A program made the translations under genes and the position numbers. Shown piece after piece: positions 44,458 through 56,085 of a DNA stretch of 64,000 nt. The number at the start of each line of letters is the position of its first letter. Positions within the stretch are counted from its first letter, which is position 1. This stretch comes from Nemophila menziesii (taxonomy: Eukaryota; Streptophyta; Magnoliopsida; Boraginales; Hydrophyllaceae). The stretch covers positions 7,688,001-7,752,000 of the forward strand of contig JARWIR010000031.1 in assembly GCA_029959085.1 (NCBI GenBank), written 5' to 3'. The notes below the pieces were generated by a model. The model made no database searches. It saw only the letters and a list, made by a program, of their open reading frames with translations, and was not told the DNA's origin.

Positions 44458-45937
44458 TGGTGGGGCCTAGGGTGTGATAAAATAAGGTATAAATAAAGTG
44501 AAAAAACACCCTAGAACTACAGGGTTCTGCAAGTATACAGATCGTATGCAAGTTTTAGATTTAGATTCGTTCCGCAGAGACTACAGAGGTTAGGAGAATC
44601 TTATGCAAATACCAAGTGCAAATAAATTAAAGATAGAACAACTAAACGCAAATAAAAGTAAAGACAAATAAAGATGGATTGATAAGTAATTAACTAAACT
44701 AAAAATAAGAATTAAAAGACAGAAAATAAATATGAAAGAGAAGTGATATGAGAATATAGCTCAAGTTATTAGCATGTAATCCCCACTAGTTTTGCCGTTC
44801 TAAACATGTAAGGGTGAATTATGTAGTATTTCCCTAATCGGTCCCAATTCGCTATCGGTAGTTTAAAATAGGATTTACCTGTGTCAATAAGGCTTCCTAA
44901 GCAAACTTTTCCTGTAATTGGTAAATGGTCACAAGAACTAAACCATAGTGATTATCTAGCTAGGTTGGGTTGTCAGATCATACCTAATACTAGACGTTAT
45001 GTGCTAAACGTGTAATTAAACACCGTTTTCAATGGTATCAAAATTACTAGATGGTAATTCTATATGGCGGCCGTCCACAAGAACACAGAATATAAATCCG
45101 AACACATAAACAGAGAATAAAAACTATATTTCTATTTAAAACATTGAATTCCCAAATTAGATAGATGTCAATCAAAACTAGGGTTCATACATTAATGCTA
45201 AAAACTTAAGCTAAAGAAATTTAGTTCATGAAAGAAAAGAAAGAAATTACAAATCTAAAGGTAGAAGAAGACATTGTTGATGACAGCTCCTTCCAGACTT
45301 CTCTCTTGTGTTGTAAGCTTCCTCTTGGTTTAAGGTTTCACCAAGGATGATTTAAGAGTATTAAGAGGCTGTATTTATAGTGTATAGGTTGACCTAATTC
45401 GTTTCTTGGGGATAACTCTAAGTAATGGACTCCTAGCCCAACTCAAATTCGTAAGATAAACACTGCTGGACCGTTTTGAGCATATCTTCTTCGTTATTGG
45501 TCGGATTGAGCTCCATGAGATACCAAAAGAATCGCAACAGAAATATCTTGACCCTATAGAAGGAAATTAGCAAATTCGGCCTATTTCTTAGGTAAAAACG
45601 CATATCTTTGGACGTGTATGCAGAATCCCAGATTTTAGGCAGCTTTTCCTTTTCCATCTTTTTAGCCTTTGTTTCCTTATCTCCAATTTCCATGAAAATC
45701 TCTTTCCATAAGTTGTTGTCTTTGACTTGGACTCTAATTAATTTCCATAATTATCTTTAAAGCTTCACACTAAATAAACAATTAAACCCAATATGCTCTA
45801 AAAATAATAATTCTACAAATCAAGACCCAAAATAGGAAAGTGCACTAAATTAAGCTAAAATCAACCTATAAACTAATAAATAAGCCTAAAATGATGTCTC
45901 ATGAGTATATTTTATTATCACAAATGAGGAGACATCA
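44458..45937 (-). mobile_element. R7 LTR, right full copy (5' LTR of the complete unit)
   Basis: Minus-strand TGATGTCTCC (45937) to GGCCCCACCA (44458), 1480 bp. TATA box (minus strand) at 45372-45379. A PPT (GACTTGGGGGTCT) lies just outside at 45938-45950, so it is also the 3' LTR of the right-hand truncated unit. Confidence 0.93.
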
Positions 45938-47362
45938 AGACCCCCAAGTCAAAGTTGTATCGTCCCGATACAATAAAAGTAAAGAACAGTAGGGTAGTAA
46001 AAAATAAACAAGAAGAAGTCGGAGGAGAACAAGAACAAAATATAATGAATGATCCTAGAGCATAAAATCCAAAAATCTCATGTAGTAATGCTCCAGAAAT
46101 AATGCACAAATATGCCTACTATACATGTAATCAACAATCCATAAATTCAAGTTAAGATTAATTTCCCAATGCCAGAAGGAGAGGATGATAACTTAGTTCA
46201 GGTTAATAGCTATAGGTTGTTCATAGGTCCCAAATACAGCATCCAATGGTCCACTTACCTACTACCTAATAGCTCAATTGTTTCTCCACCTAGTAGTTAG
46301 AAATCCTAAGGTCTTGGTTATAACTTGGCTTAAGGACGGGTGTGGTATATCTGGATAATGAAAAGTGAGCTTTTGGCTCTCTCCTCACTAGCCATCAACG
46401 AATCGCCCTAGAGCTTGAGTTTTCACTCGAAGATGTTCTCACTCAACCCAATTTTCTATGCTTTTTAATGTGCATCCCTAATAATCCCAATTAAAACCTT
46501 TGATGATATAAAATCCACTTTGCCGGTCTGAATATATATTTTCATTTTAATTCAATTTTTCTCTTTTGTATAGTTATGATTCTCTTTTGATGTTGAGATA
46601 TCACACTATTTTCTCATATATATATTCTTTTTATGCCCTTGTTGGCAAAATTAGCTCGTAGCTTCTTTTTCATTCACTATTACCCCGACAAAGGGTTACA
46701 ATAATAACAATTTATCATCAATAAAATCACAAAGATAATTCCCAATTCCCAAAGTTCCCTAATGATGAAACCCACCACCCTAAACTCAAGCTCTAAAACG
46801 AGTTGTCTCAGGTTTTGCGATTCGAGTGCGGGTCATATAGATAAGTCCTATAAACTAAGGTATGGATTATAATGTGTTTCAAATAAAAAGGCTTTAGAAA
46901 GGCTCAGAGGGGCTAAGACGGATAAATAACAATAATATCAAACAAAAGGGTGAGAAAGTCTAAAGGCTTCAAGTGTTTTATCATGAAAGAACTGCCTTAG
47001 TCATTTTTCTAACTACCGGATTTCGTTACGTTTTCATTATTAGTTCATAGACAAGTGGGTTTTCAACTAATTTTAAACCTCACGTTCTACACACCAAATA
47101 ACTATTCCTAAGTTTCAACGTGATTTCTTAGCATTTCTCATTAACTTTTCTATCCTTTATTTCCTGTTTTCATACATGCATGTAAACAAATTTGTTTGCA
47201 TCTTTCTAAAGCATACTACTTACTATCATTGACCTAATAAAATCATGCTCAAATAGGTACATTCAAGATATTCTATGCCTTAATTCAACCTAAAAAATTT
47301 AAATTTTATGCAAAAACGAAAAGAAGATGAGGACAATGAATCCCCACCCCCAACTCAAAAGT

Positions 47363-47382
47363 GAGCCGTGTCCCCACGACTC
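47363..47382 (-). other. Hairpin II of R7 (right copy)
   Basis: Identical to 37585-37604. Confidence 0.6.
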
Positions 47383-47460
47383 GAAAAAGACTCAAGCATG
47401 GAATAAAATTTAAAATAAAACTAACTAAACTCCCTAATGCATACAAGCTATTAAGAAAAA

Positions 47461-47937
47461 TTAGAATGACCTACCTGGCTGGCCATAGAGATCCATCATA
47501 TCATCCTCGTCATCCGAAGGATCGGTATAATCATCAACATCCTTATACAAGGTCAAATCTTCTACTTGTGATTCCAACTGCATGATTTCTATCCAAAGGT
47601 CTTTGTTATCTTCACGTAATCTTTCAACTTCGTTCTGTAACTTGAGAGCCCAAGGAGGAAGATCATAGACAATTTCAGAGGAAGAGGTAGAAGAACCTTG
47701 GTCTTGGATTTTTATTTTCTTCAAAGGCCTCCTTGATGGTATGGACATTCTAGCAGTTAATCTCTTCTTTGGTAGTGGTTGTGCTGGTGCCTTTTCTTTT
47801 GATTCTTCAGAAACCTCATCAAGATTGATGGGTTTTTCAATGGTGGCTCCAGGCAATTTCTTATTCTTCCCAAGGATAGAGCACTTTCTCTTGTATTCCA
47901 TAGCTTCAGATCTGTTAGTCATGCTTGATTTACCCAC
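47461..47937 (-). CDS. Extra 3' ORF of R7, intact copy (158 codons)
   Basis: Reads MGKSSMTNRSEAMEYKRKCS at the start. A Pro/Lys-rich middle has basic clusters (PKKRLTARMSIPSRRPLKKI) like a bipartite nuclear signal. A predicted coiled coil LQNEVERLREDNKDLWIEIM follows, with an acidic tail (DPSDDEDDMMDLYG). It has no signal peptide or transmembrane segment. Its place between pol and the 3' LTR is where Athila elements carry their extra ORF. The R8 ORF ends in a similar basic-then-coiled-coil layout, so this could be the C-terminal remnant of the same protein. The left copy is frameshifted. The function is unknown to me. Confidence 0.6.
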   Translation of the reverse strand: MGKSSMTNRSEAMEYKRKCSILGKNKKLPGATIEKPINLDEVSEESKEKAPAQPLPKKRLTARMSIPSRRPLKKIKIQDQGSSTSSSEIVYDLPPWALKLQNEVERLREDNKDLWIEIMQLESQVEDLTLYKDVDDYTDPSDDEDDMMDLYGQPGRSF

Positions 47938-48284
47938 AACTCAAGTTATACCAAGGATGGATTAAAAGTTTAAGGACAAGTTGGTGTAGCTTGATGTTGT
48001 TGCTTGGAATTAATGAAAGAGAAAGGTTATTTGATTGATCTTGGAAGAAATCTTTAAAGCTTGTTGAATTTGATGGTGTAGTGTGATGAATTTGATGAAG
48101 AAATTGTGTTTATGGAAGATGTAGGAGAGGATTTGATGAGTTGTTGTGTTAATTGTGAAGGTTTGCACAAGCTTTAAGATGTATATATAGGGTTTGGGTC
48201 TGAAAAATTCGTGTATGGAAGGCTAGGGTTAATCTCATAAGGTAAGAGTTTGATTAGGAAAAGAATTCCTTCACAAACCGCCTC

Positions 48285-48640
48285 TCTGCGGTGTACCGGA
48301 CGAAACCTGCGGTGTACCGGACTCTACAGCTCTTCAAATTTTTGTCCACTGGATAATACCCGAGCTAGCACCCCGTGGCACGTGTTTTGGGCGTGCGGAC
48401 TAGGGTGCGGTGCAGGGGGTAGCCCGCGGATGCTCCGTCAAAAAACCGTGGTAGCCGACCCGTGGTACGGGTTTTGGGCGTGCGGACTAGGGTCCGGTGT
48501 ACCGCGCCTTCAGGTCCAATTTTTCTTGCTTTCTGGATGAAACCCGTGGTACCCGACCCGTGGTACGGGTTTTCTGGGCACGGTGCATCCCTGCGGACCA
48601 TGGGGTAGTCCGTGGGGTAGTCCGCGCCAGGCCTTGAATT
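48285..48640 (-). repeat. GC-rich palindrome array (R7, right copy)
   Basis: Same as 38505-38860 with a few changes, including a 1-2 base loss near 48442. Confidence 0.75.
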
Positions 48641-48796
48641 CCTCCAGTTTTTTCCTTTTGACCCCAAACTCGTTTCCTGCACAATAACACACTACCTTTC
48701 TCTCCTATTAGCTTGTAAACATAGTTAAAAATATACACTAACTTAAAATTATACACTACAAAGCAAAAACAACTAATCTAAAAAGCAATTAAACAA

Positions 48797-48847
48797 GGGG
48801 TGTCTCCCAAGAGCACTTTTGTTTAACGTCTTTGAGTTAGACGTGTA
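48797..48847 (-). other. Conserved post-ORF motif (R7, right copy)
   Basis: Same sequence as at 39019-39070, directly after the integrase stop. Confidence 0.7.
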
Positions 48848-48854
48848 CCTCAGG

Positions 48855-50143
48855 CTAAGCGCATTCAACGAGATGGATTGTCTCCTCTCGCCCAAAGTCC
48901 TCACTGTCATGGTATCTCTTCAAACGCTGGCCATTCACCATGAATGTCCGTTGCTCGGTTGGATTTTCAATTTCAATCGCTCCATGAGGTGTGACTTTAG
49001 TGACAATGTAAGGTCCTCCCCAACGGGATTTAAGCTTTCCTGGGTAGTTCGAAAATCGAGAGTTGTATAATAAAACTTTCTGTCCTATCTCGAAATTCTT
49101 TGGACGGAGTCGTTTATCATGCCATCGCTTTGTTTTCTCCTTGTAGAGGCGTGAATTTTCATAGGCAAGATAACGAAACTCCTCCAACTCGTTCAATTGC
49201 ATCATCCTTTGCTTCCCGGCAAAGTCTGGGTCTAGATTCAGAGTTTTAATAGCCCAGTAGGCTTGAGCTTCAAGTTCAGTCGGTAGATGACATGCTTTGC
49301 CGTAGACCATGCGATATGGAGATGCCCCAACTGGTGTTTTAAATGCTGTTCTGTAAGCCCAGAGAGCATCATCTAGCTTTAAAGACCAATCTTTCCTCGA
49401 TTTACTCAAGGTCTTCTCAAGAATAGATTTGATTTCCCGGTTGGAAACTTCAGCTTGACCGTTAGTTTGTGGGTGATAACCGGTTGAAGTGCGGTGTTTC
49501 ACTCCAAACTTTCGAAGAAAATTTCTCAGGGGATCATTAAGAAAATGGGTACCTTTATCACTGATTAGAAAACGTGGCGTACCATGTCTTGAAAAGATGT
49601 TTGATTTTAAGAACTTAATCACGGTTTGAGCATCGTTCTTTGGTGTTGCCACTGCTTCTACCCATTTTGATACATAGTCTACCGCAAGCAAAATATAAAG
49701 ATTTCCATAGGAAGTGATGAAAGGTCCCATGAAATCTACTCCCCATACATCAAAGATTTCAACTTCAAGAATATTATTAAGCGGCATCGCGTCTCTTTTT
49801 GATATGTTGCCAGTGTGCTGGCATCTGTGACATGACTGGACAAAATGATGACAATCTTTGTGTATGGTAGGCCAATAGAACCCGGATTGAAGAATTTTAG
49901 CTGCGGTTCTATCGCCCTTAAAGTGACCTCCATAAGGTGAACTATGACAACTTTCAATGATCTTCTCCATTTCACCTTCATGTACACATCTTCTAACCAC
50001 TTGGTCACTACAAATCTTCCATAGATACGGTTCATCCCAATAATACTGTTTGGCCTGGTGATTCAATCTTTGTCTTTGTTGTGGGTGGAAATCTTTGGGA
50101 AAGACTCCACTTACAATGAGGTTGACTAGATCTGCATACCATC
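48855..50143 (-). pseudogene. R7 integrase, right copy, truncated at the RNase H border
   Basis: Carries the full integrase of 39077-40291 (H-H-C-C, D-D-E and GPY all present). Upstream it also has about 25 in-frame codons from the end of RNase H ([17 protein letters not shown]), without the TAA seen in the other copy. At 50143-50146 pol sequence is joined directly to the LTR, with AT microhomology. RT, protease and gag are lost. Residue differences from the left copy include IL for IP and TL for TV near the DDE glutamate. It has no start or promoter arrangement of its own. Confidence 0.88.
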
Positions 50144-50453
50144 CCAGATTTTAGGCAGCTTTTCCGTTTCCATCTTTTTAGCCTTTGTTTCCTTATCTTC
50201 AATTTCCATGCAAATCTCTTTCCATAAGTTGTTGTCTTTGACTTGGACTCTAATTAATTTCCATAATTATCTTTAAAGCTTCACACTGAATAAACAATTA
50301 AACCCAATATGCTCTAAAAATAATAATTCTACAAATCAAGACCCAAAATAGGAAAGTGCACTAAATTAAGCTAAAATCAACCTATAAACTAATAAATAAG
50401 CCTAAAATGATGTCTCATGAGTATATTTTATTATCACAAATGAGGAGACATCA
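50144..50453 (-). mobile_element. Terminal LTR piece of R7 (right end)
   Basis: The first ~310 bp of an R7 LTR (minus-strand TGATGTCTCC at 50453), cut at the ATCCCAGATTTTAGG block. It is followed by target-site copy GGGAG at 50454-50458. Confidence 0.88.
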
Positions 50454-50482
50454 GGGAGGCTATATTCGCAAATCTTGATAGA

Positions 50483-50540
50483 AGTAACGTGTCTAACTTT
50501 GATAGACGTTAAATAAAAGTGTTGTACGGGAGACAACCCG
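50483..50540 (+). other. Conserved post-ORF motif (R5)
   Basis: AACGTGTCTAACTTTGATAG, ACGTTAAATAAAAGTGTTG, CGGGAGACAACCCG. AACG-TGTCTA can pair with TAGAC-GTT. Confidence 0.7.
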
Positions 50541-50614
50541 CAAATTTTTAAGCTTTTATGTCTTTTACGTTTTTAGTTTATGTTTAGTTTAGTTGTTTTT
50601 AGTTGATATTGCAT

Positions 50615-51545
50615 ATTTGAGAAAGGTATTAGTGTTTTTTATGCTTAGGTATTGGAGAAATCGAGTTCGGGAGGAGAAAACGAAGTTTTTCGGAAAAATC
50701 TGACCACCAGTCAGGTACACCGGACTGCCACTCCGGTACACCGCAGAGAGGAAAAACCCGTACCACGTGTTGGTACCTCGGGTTTTATGCCGAGAAGAAA
50801 AAAAGTCTGGACAATGGGTCCGGTATACCGGACCACATCTGCGGTATACCGCGGGATCAAAAACCCGTGCCACGGGTATGAGGCGCGTATTTATTGACGA
50901 GACGAAAAATTTTGGAGCAACAGAAGCTGCGGTATACCGCACCAAAACTTCCGGTGCACCGCAGGTCGCCGCTGGAGAGAGAAAGCTGCGGATTGAAGCT
51001 TATAAAAGGAGGATATTAGGTATAATTCCGAATTTACAAAACCTCAAGCCTCTCTTTCTTCTCCAAACCTCTCCCAACTCCATTAAAGCTCATATTTGAG
51101 TAAGATATTAGTGTTTTTGATGTTCAGGTATTAAAGAAATCGAGTTTGGGAGGAAAACGAAATTTTTAGGCATATTCTGACCTGCCCACCAATAATGTCG
51201 GTCACACGACCGGTAAGCCGACGGGTCAAAAACACGAGCCCTCAGGTACACGCCTCGGGTTCTTTGCCGAGAGATTATTTTCAAAAGCTTACCGCACAGG
51301 TATGCCAGCCCATACCACGGGTATGCCGATCAGACAAAAACACGAGGACTCGGGTTCGCGAATAGGGTTTTTTTCCGAAGAAGAGTTTTCAAAGAAGAGA
51401 AGCACCGGTATGCCGACCCATACCGCTGGTATGTCGGTCAGCGCCGCTGGAGAGAGAAAAAAGTTGCGCTTTTTTGGTTATAAATAAGAGAAGGTTAGTC
51501 TATTACGAATTTTACAATCCTTAAGCCTCTCTTTCTTCTCCAAAC
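50615..51545 (+). repeat. Segmental tandem duplication with palindrome arrays (R5)
   Basis: Two diverged copies of a block that begins GAGAAAGGTATTAGTGTTTTT or AGTAAGATATTAGTGTTTTT and ends CCTCTCCCAACTCCATT: about 50620-51090 and 51098-51560. Each contains its own palindrome array, with GGTATACCG sites in the first and CCGGTATGCCG sites in the second. Only one such block is present in R1, R6, R7 and R9. Confidence 0.75.
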
Positions 51546-52623
51546 CTCTCCCAACTCCATTGAAGCTTCATCAAACCTTCCCTAAACATCAAAACACTAC
51601 CCAATCACCATAAAAACACATCAAATCTTCTCTCCACATCATTACAAAGAATATTCAACCACCTATATCATACCAAAACACATTGAATGCAAGAATCAAA
51701 AGCTTAAATTTCATAAATTCATCCAACAATTTCTTAGATCCATACCAATCCATCAAAATTCATCTTACCCATATAGAGAATCATTATCAAAACACCTTTC
51801 CTAACCCAAATAAAGCTTGTTCAACCAATAATCAAGAGTTTCAAATGTCAAGAGTGGTTAAAGCTTTGAGTTGGGGGTCAATTGAGATGACTAAGAGAAC
51901 ATAAACAATACCTACTGTAAGGGAGATGAAGAAAAGCAAGGTATTGGGTTCTATTGAGAAGAAACCAAGTAAGAAAAGTTCTAGTTCCATACAAAGGGTT
52001 AAACAGGTCCAGAGAAGAGAGGTCAGCTAGTTGTGTTTGATCAATGGGCAAAAAGGTTCTAACTTTCGTGAAGAACACAACACAACCTCTACAGATCAAA
52101 GGTCCTACACCCGAGAAAAAAGAGAAAGCTTCAAGGGCCCTGATAGCTTCTACAAGGAAACAATTATAGGAACTTCCTTTTTCTTATGAGAAATTATTTG
52201 AAGAAGAAGTTTGTAAAGGAGAATACAAGAAGATTCTTGGAGATTTGGTGAAAGATTAGGTTGGTCTACATTCCTGGTAAGACGTTCTAAAAAACGCTAT
52301 CTTGTTGAATTATATTTTGAGGAGAAGAAGAGGATGTGGCATAGTTGATCTATGAGGAGGTGATGCGATTTTTTGTCTCTCCCATGTCGTTATTTAATGA
52401 AATATCCTACTATGATCACGTGTCTTGTCCGGAAAAAGAATATGATTTTGGGTGAAGGAGAGACACTTGAGTTTAAGATGAGTAACAATATTGACAATGC
52501 TTGGATCATGAAAGTTTTTTAGAGGAATTACGCAACTTTCAAAAGAAGAAAAGGAGCACATCACAACACTCCTTGAGCAATTAAAGAAAGATCCATCAAA
52601 TCCTATCTTGGATGTCGATAATG

Positions 52624-52639
52624 CGAGGCAATAGCTTCG
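52624..52639 (+). other. Hairpin I of R5
   Basis: CGAGGC-AATA-GCTTCG, 6-bp stem. Compare CGAGGT-AATA-GCCTCG in R6. Confidence 0.5.
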
Positions 52640-52728
52640 AAGAGTATGTTTTCTTTCTTCGCTACCATTTCTTTATGTGCAATATGTGTGCTAATTTTAA
52701 ATTTTATTTCTTTCTTTAGTCTTTTTTC

Positions 52729-52748
52729 GAGTCGTGGGGACACGGCTC
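52729..52748 (+). other. Hairpin II of R5
   Basis: GAGTCGTG-GGGA-CACGGCTC, 8 bp with one G-U and a GNRA loop. Confidence 0.6.
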
Positions 52749-53656
52749 ACTTTTGAGTTGGGTTCGTTGTTCTCATCTTCCTTTTCTTTTTTTTTGCATA
52801 AAATTCAAATTTTTTAAGTTTGAATAGGCATATAATATGTTGAATGTACCTATTGAGCATGATTTAATTAAGTTAATGATAGTAAGTAGTATTTTTTTAA
52901 AGATGTCATAAATAGATTTAGTATCCATGTATGAAAACAGGAAATAAAAGATAGAAAAGTTAATGAGCAATGCTAAGAAGTCGTGTTAAAACTTGGGGAG
53001 AGTTATTTGGTGTGTATAACGTGAGGTTTGAAATTACTTGAAAACCCACTTATCTATGAACTAGTAGTCAAAAAGTAACAAAATCCGGTAGTTAGAAAAG
53101 TGAATAAGGCAGTTCTTTCATATTGAAGCCACTTGAAGCCTTTTAGCTTTCTCACCCTTTTATTTGATTATTGTTATTATTTATCCGTCTTAGCCCCTCT
53201 GGGCCTTTCTAAAGCTTTTTATTTAACCACATTATACCCCTTAGTGTATAGGACTTATCTATATGACCCACACTCGAATCGCAAAACCTATGACAAGTCG
53301 TTTTTAGAGCTTGAGTTTAGGGTGGTGGGTTTCATCATTAGGGACATTGGGTTTGGGAAATTGTAATTGTGATTTTATTGATGATGAAAAAGTTATTATT
53401 GTAACCCTTTGACGGGGTAATAGTGAATGAAAAAAGCTGAAAAGCATGAATTGAAAAAAAAATATGAAAAATTAGCGTGATATCTCGAACATCAAAAAGA
53501 GAGTCATAGTTATACAAAATAAAAAAATTGATATGAAAAGAATATATATTCGGACCGGAAAAGTGGAAATTGTGTATCATCATGAAAGTATTTATTTGGG
53601 GTTACTGGGGATGCACATCAAAAGCATAAAAAATTGGGTTGAGTGAGAACATCTTC

Positions 53657-53668
53657 GAGTGAAAACTC
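53657..53668 (+). other. Hairpin III of R5
   Basis: GAGT-GAAA-ACTC, GNRA loop. Same sequence at 26574-26585 (R6) and, on the minus strand, 36639-36650 (R7). Confidence 0.45.
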
Positions 53669-54148
53669 AAGCTCTAGGGAGATTCGTTGATGGAATGTGA
53701 GGAGAGAGCCAAAAGCTCACTTTATATTATCCAAATACACCACACCGTCCCTAAGCCACGTTATAACCATAAAGACCTTAGGATTTTTAGCTACTTGGTG
53801 GAGAAACAATTGAGCTATTAGGTTGTAGGTAAGTGGACCATTGGATGCTATATTAGGACCTACGAACAACCTATAGCCATTAGCACAAACTGGGTTGAGA
53901 CCTCTCCTTCTGGCATTGCGAAATTAATCAGGACTTGAATTTATAGATTGTTGATTATGTGTATATTAAGCATACGTGTGCATTATTTCTTTAGCATTAC
54001 TACATGAGACTTTTTTAGATATTTTGCTCTAGGATCATTCTTTGTGATGTTCTTATTCTCCTCCTATTTCTTATTCTTGTTTATTTGACTACCCTATTGT
54101 TCTTTATCTTTATTGTATCAGGACGATACAACTTTGAGTTGGGGGTCT

Positions 54149-55672
54149 TGATGTCTCCCCATTTGTGACGATTTAATCTACCTTGGAGACATTATTTTAG
54201 GTGTATTTATTAGGATATAGGTCGATTTTCTCATGATTTAGTACACTTTCTTATTTTGTGGCTTGATTTAATTATTTATTATTTTTAGAGCATATTGGGT
54301 TTAATTTATTTATTTACTGTGAAACTTTAAAAATATATGGTAATTAATTAGATGCCAAGTTAATTCTATGAGATAAAGGAAAGAGGATAAACATGGAAAT
54401 TGGAGATAAAGACAAGAAATATGAAAAAGGAAAAGGAAAAGATAAAGATAAAGTTTCCAAATAAATCTGAATTCCAGCAGCTACGAACATAAAAGTGATC
54501 ATAACTCAAGATTGGCTAAGAATTTGGAAGAATGGTCTAAATGAAAGTTAAAGAGATTTCCGAGATGATCAGTTTTGACTATTGGAACGCGTCAAACGGA
54601 TAAGTATTGAAGCAGTTACGGCCAAAACAAAACAGCACTAGAATCATACATTTTCTATATTTTAGGGTTACGAATTTGAGTTAGGCTTGGAGTCCAATAC
54701 CTATCTTCTACTCCAAGAAACGTTTTAGGGTTTCCTACCTATTAATACACCCTCTTACCAGAAGAAATACATCCTTGGCTAGTCCTTAAGTCAGGAAGAA
54801 GCTTACCACACAAGAAGAGATGTCTGGAAGGAGTTGAACACCATATTATGTCATCTTCAACCTTCAAATCTGTAATTGTTTTCTTTTCTTTCTTAGTATG
54901 AATTAATTTGTTTTAGCATTTAGATTTAGCATATATGTATGAACCCTATACTTGTTTAAACGTCTATCTAATTTGGGATACCATCGAATTTAAATTGAAT
55001 CCATGTTTTATTTCTCTATTTATGTTTTTTGATTATTTGTCTGTTTTCCTTGCTAGTGCACGAATATAGGATTACCTCAATAGTAGTTAGATAGGCATAT
55101 TTAACTATGGAACCAACACATAAAATATAGTGTATGGATTTGGTCCTGACAACCCAGCCTAACTAGATAATCATTATGGTTTGGTGTTATCACCATTTAA
55201 TCAATTGAAGGAAAAGTTTGCTTAGGACCCTATTGGCGCAGGATAACCCTATTTGAAACTACCTCGCGATTGAAGCGGATTATTGCAATATTACATGATT
55301 CACCCTTACATGTTTAGAATAGACAAGACAAGTGGGGATTACTTACTAATTTCTCAGGCTAAACTTTCATACTATATGTTCTTCGCTTATTTAATTTTCT
55401 GTCTTTAGTTTCTTAATTAAATTTTCTCTTATGAAAAACCAAATAAAAATGTATCTATCTTTTCCTTTCTTGCGTATTATTAATCCTAGCTTTTATATCT
55501 GCACTAGATATATTGCATAAGTTTTTCCTAACTTTCGTAGTCTCTGAGGAACGAATCTTATTTATCATTAAAACTTGCATACATCCTGTAATACTTGCAG
55601 AACTGAGCTCAGCCTAGGGTGTGTATTTGCACTTATTTTATCCATTATTTTATCACACCTTAGGCGACACCA
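54149..55672 (+). mobile_element. LTR at the right end of R5
   Basis: TGATGTCTCC to GGCGACACCA, 1524 bp, directly after the PPT. Its TATA region has decayed (CTATTAATACACC near 54748). It belongs to a different subfamily from the R4/R5 shared LTR: the first 150 bases align only loosely. R5 therefore has unlike LTRs and is probably a recombinant. The next bases, GGACC, do not repeat the 5-mer at the left end of R4. Confidence 0.85.
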
Positions 55673-55939
55673 GGACCCTACGCAATGATCGGTGCTTTTT
55701 CTCAAACCCTAGTGGCTATCTAGTTAGGCAAGCCCTTCCGGATCAGTACCACACACTAGACGTTTATGTAGTGTTTCAATAATTATACATCCCTTCCGGG
55801 TGACCATCAAACTACTATCAAGGTAATCCTATACGTTGGCCACCGTAAGAACTACAAACAATAAATCAAAGCACATAAGAACAGAGATAGCAACACAGAT
55901 TTCAATTAAATGTAAAAGACATCCCAAAGTAATATATAT

Positions 55940-56025
<86 letters not shown>

Positions 56026-56085
56026 AGTTACACGCTATCTTAAGTTAAATAGAATTAGTTCATACTAGAGAAAGAAAGAAAATAA
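55673..56085 (-). mobile_element. Minus-strand LTR fragment (R2-like)
   Basis: GGACCCTACGCAATGATCGG and the following TGGCTATCTAGTTAGGCAAG, CACACACTAGACGTTTATG and CTACTATCAAGGTAATCCTA blocks align with the R2 LTR from about 10432 to 10800 in the same orientation. Both ends of this LTR are missing: R5 abuts it on the left and a plus-strand ORF on the right. Confidence 0.7.
55944..56022 (+). repeat. (TA)n followed by (GA)14
   Basis: A TA run (55944-55994) continues into GA repeats (55995-56022), within the LTR fragment. Confidence 0.97.

Larger units (their letters stand above)
45938..48796 (-). other. R7 3' noncoding region, right copy
   Basis: Near-identical to 36160-39018, with the same PPT, 9-mer pair, hairpin II at 47363-47382, extra ORF and palindrome array (48285-48640). 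Differences are scattered single bases and small indels. Contains no further gene. Confidence 0.8.
32368..50453 (-). mobile_element. R7, 18-kb concatemeric Athila-like retrotransposon
   Basis: Inserted on the minus strand into R5, with GGGAG on both sides and LTR termini TGATG...CA at the outer ends. Minus-strand order: 5' piece of LTR (50453-50144), integrase end, 3' region, full LTR (45937-44458), gag-pol, 3' region, full LTR (36159-34681), PBS, gag-protease, filler, 3' piece of LTR (32461-32368). There are four LTR or LTR pieces and three internal regions, the outer two truncated. The repeated parts are about 99% alike by eye. The inner unit 34681-45937 is a standard complete element of 11,257 bp. 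Confidence 0.9.
50459..54148 (+). other. R5 3' noncoding region (continued after R7)
   Basis: It resumes the R5 sequence GCTATATTCGCAAATCTTG exactly where 32367 left off. It holds the post-ORF motif (50483-50540), two palindrome-array blocks (50700-50960 and 51180-51440), an A/C-rich stretch (51530-51830) and a decayed extra ORF (51840-52260). Hairpin I is at 52624-52639, hairpin II at 52729-52748 and hairpin III at 53657-53668. The PPT GAGTTGGGGGTCT is at 54136-54148. No intact gene. Confidence 0.78.

Noticed and set aside
47461..47937. Env-like glycoprotein in the position of the Athila extra ORF
   Set aside because: No signal peptide, no transmembrane segment, and a basic plus coiled-coil composition, so there is no support for an envelope protein.
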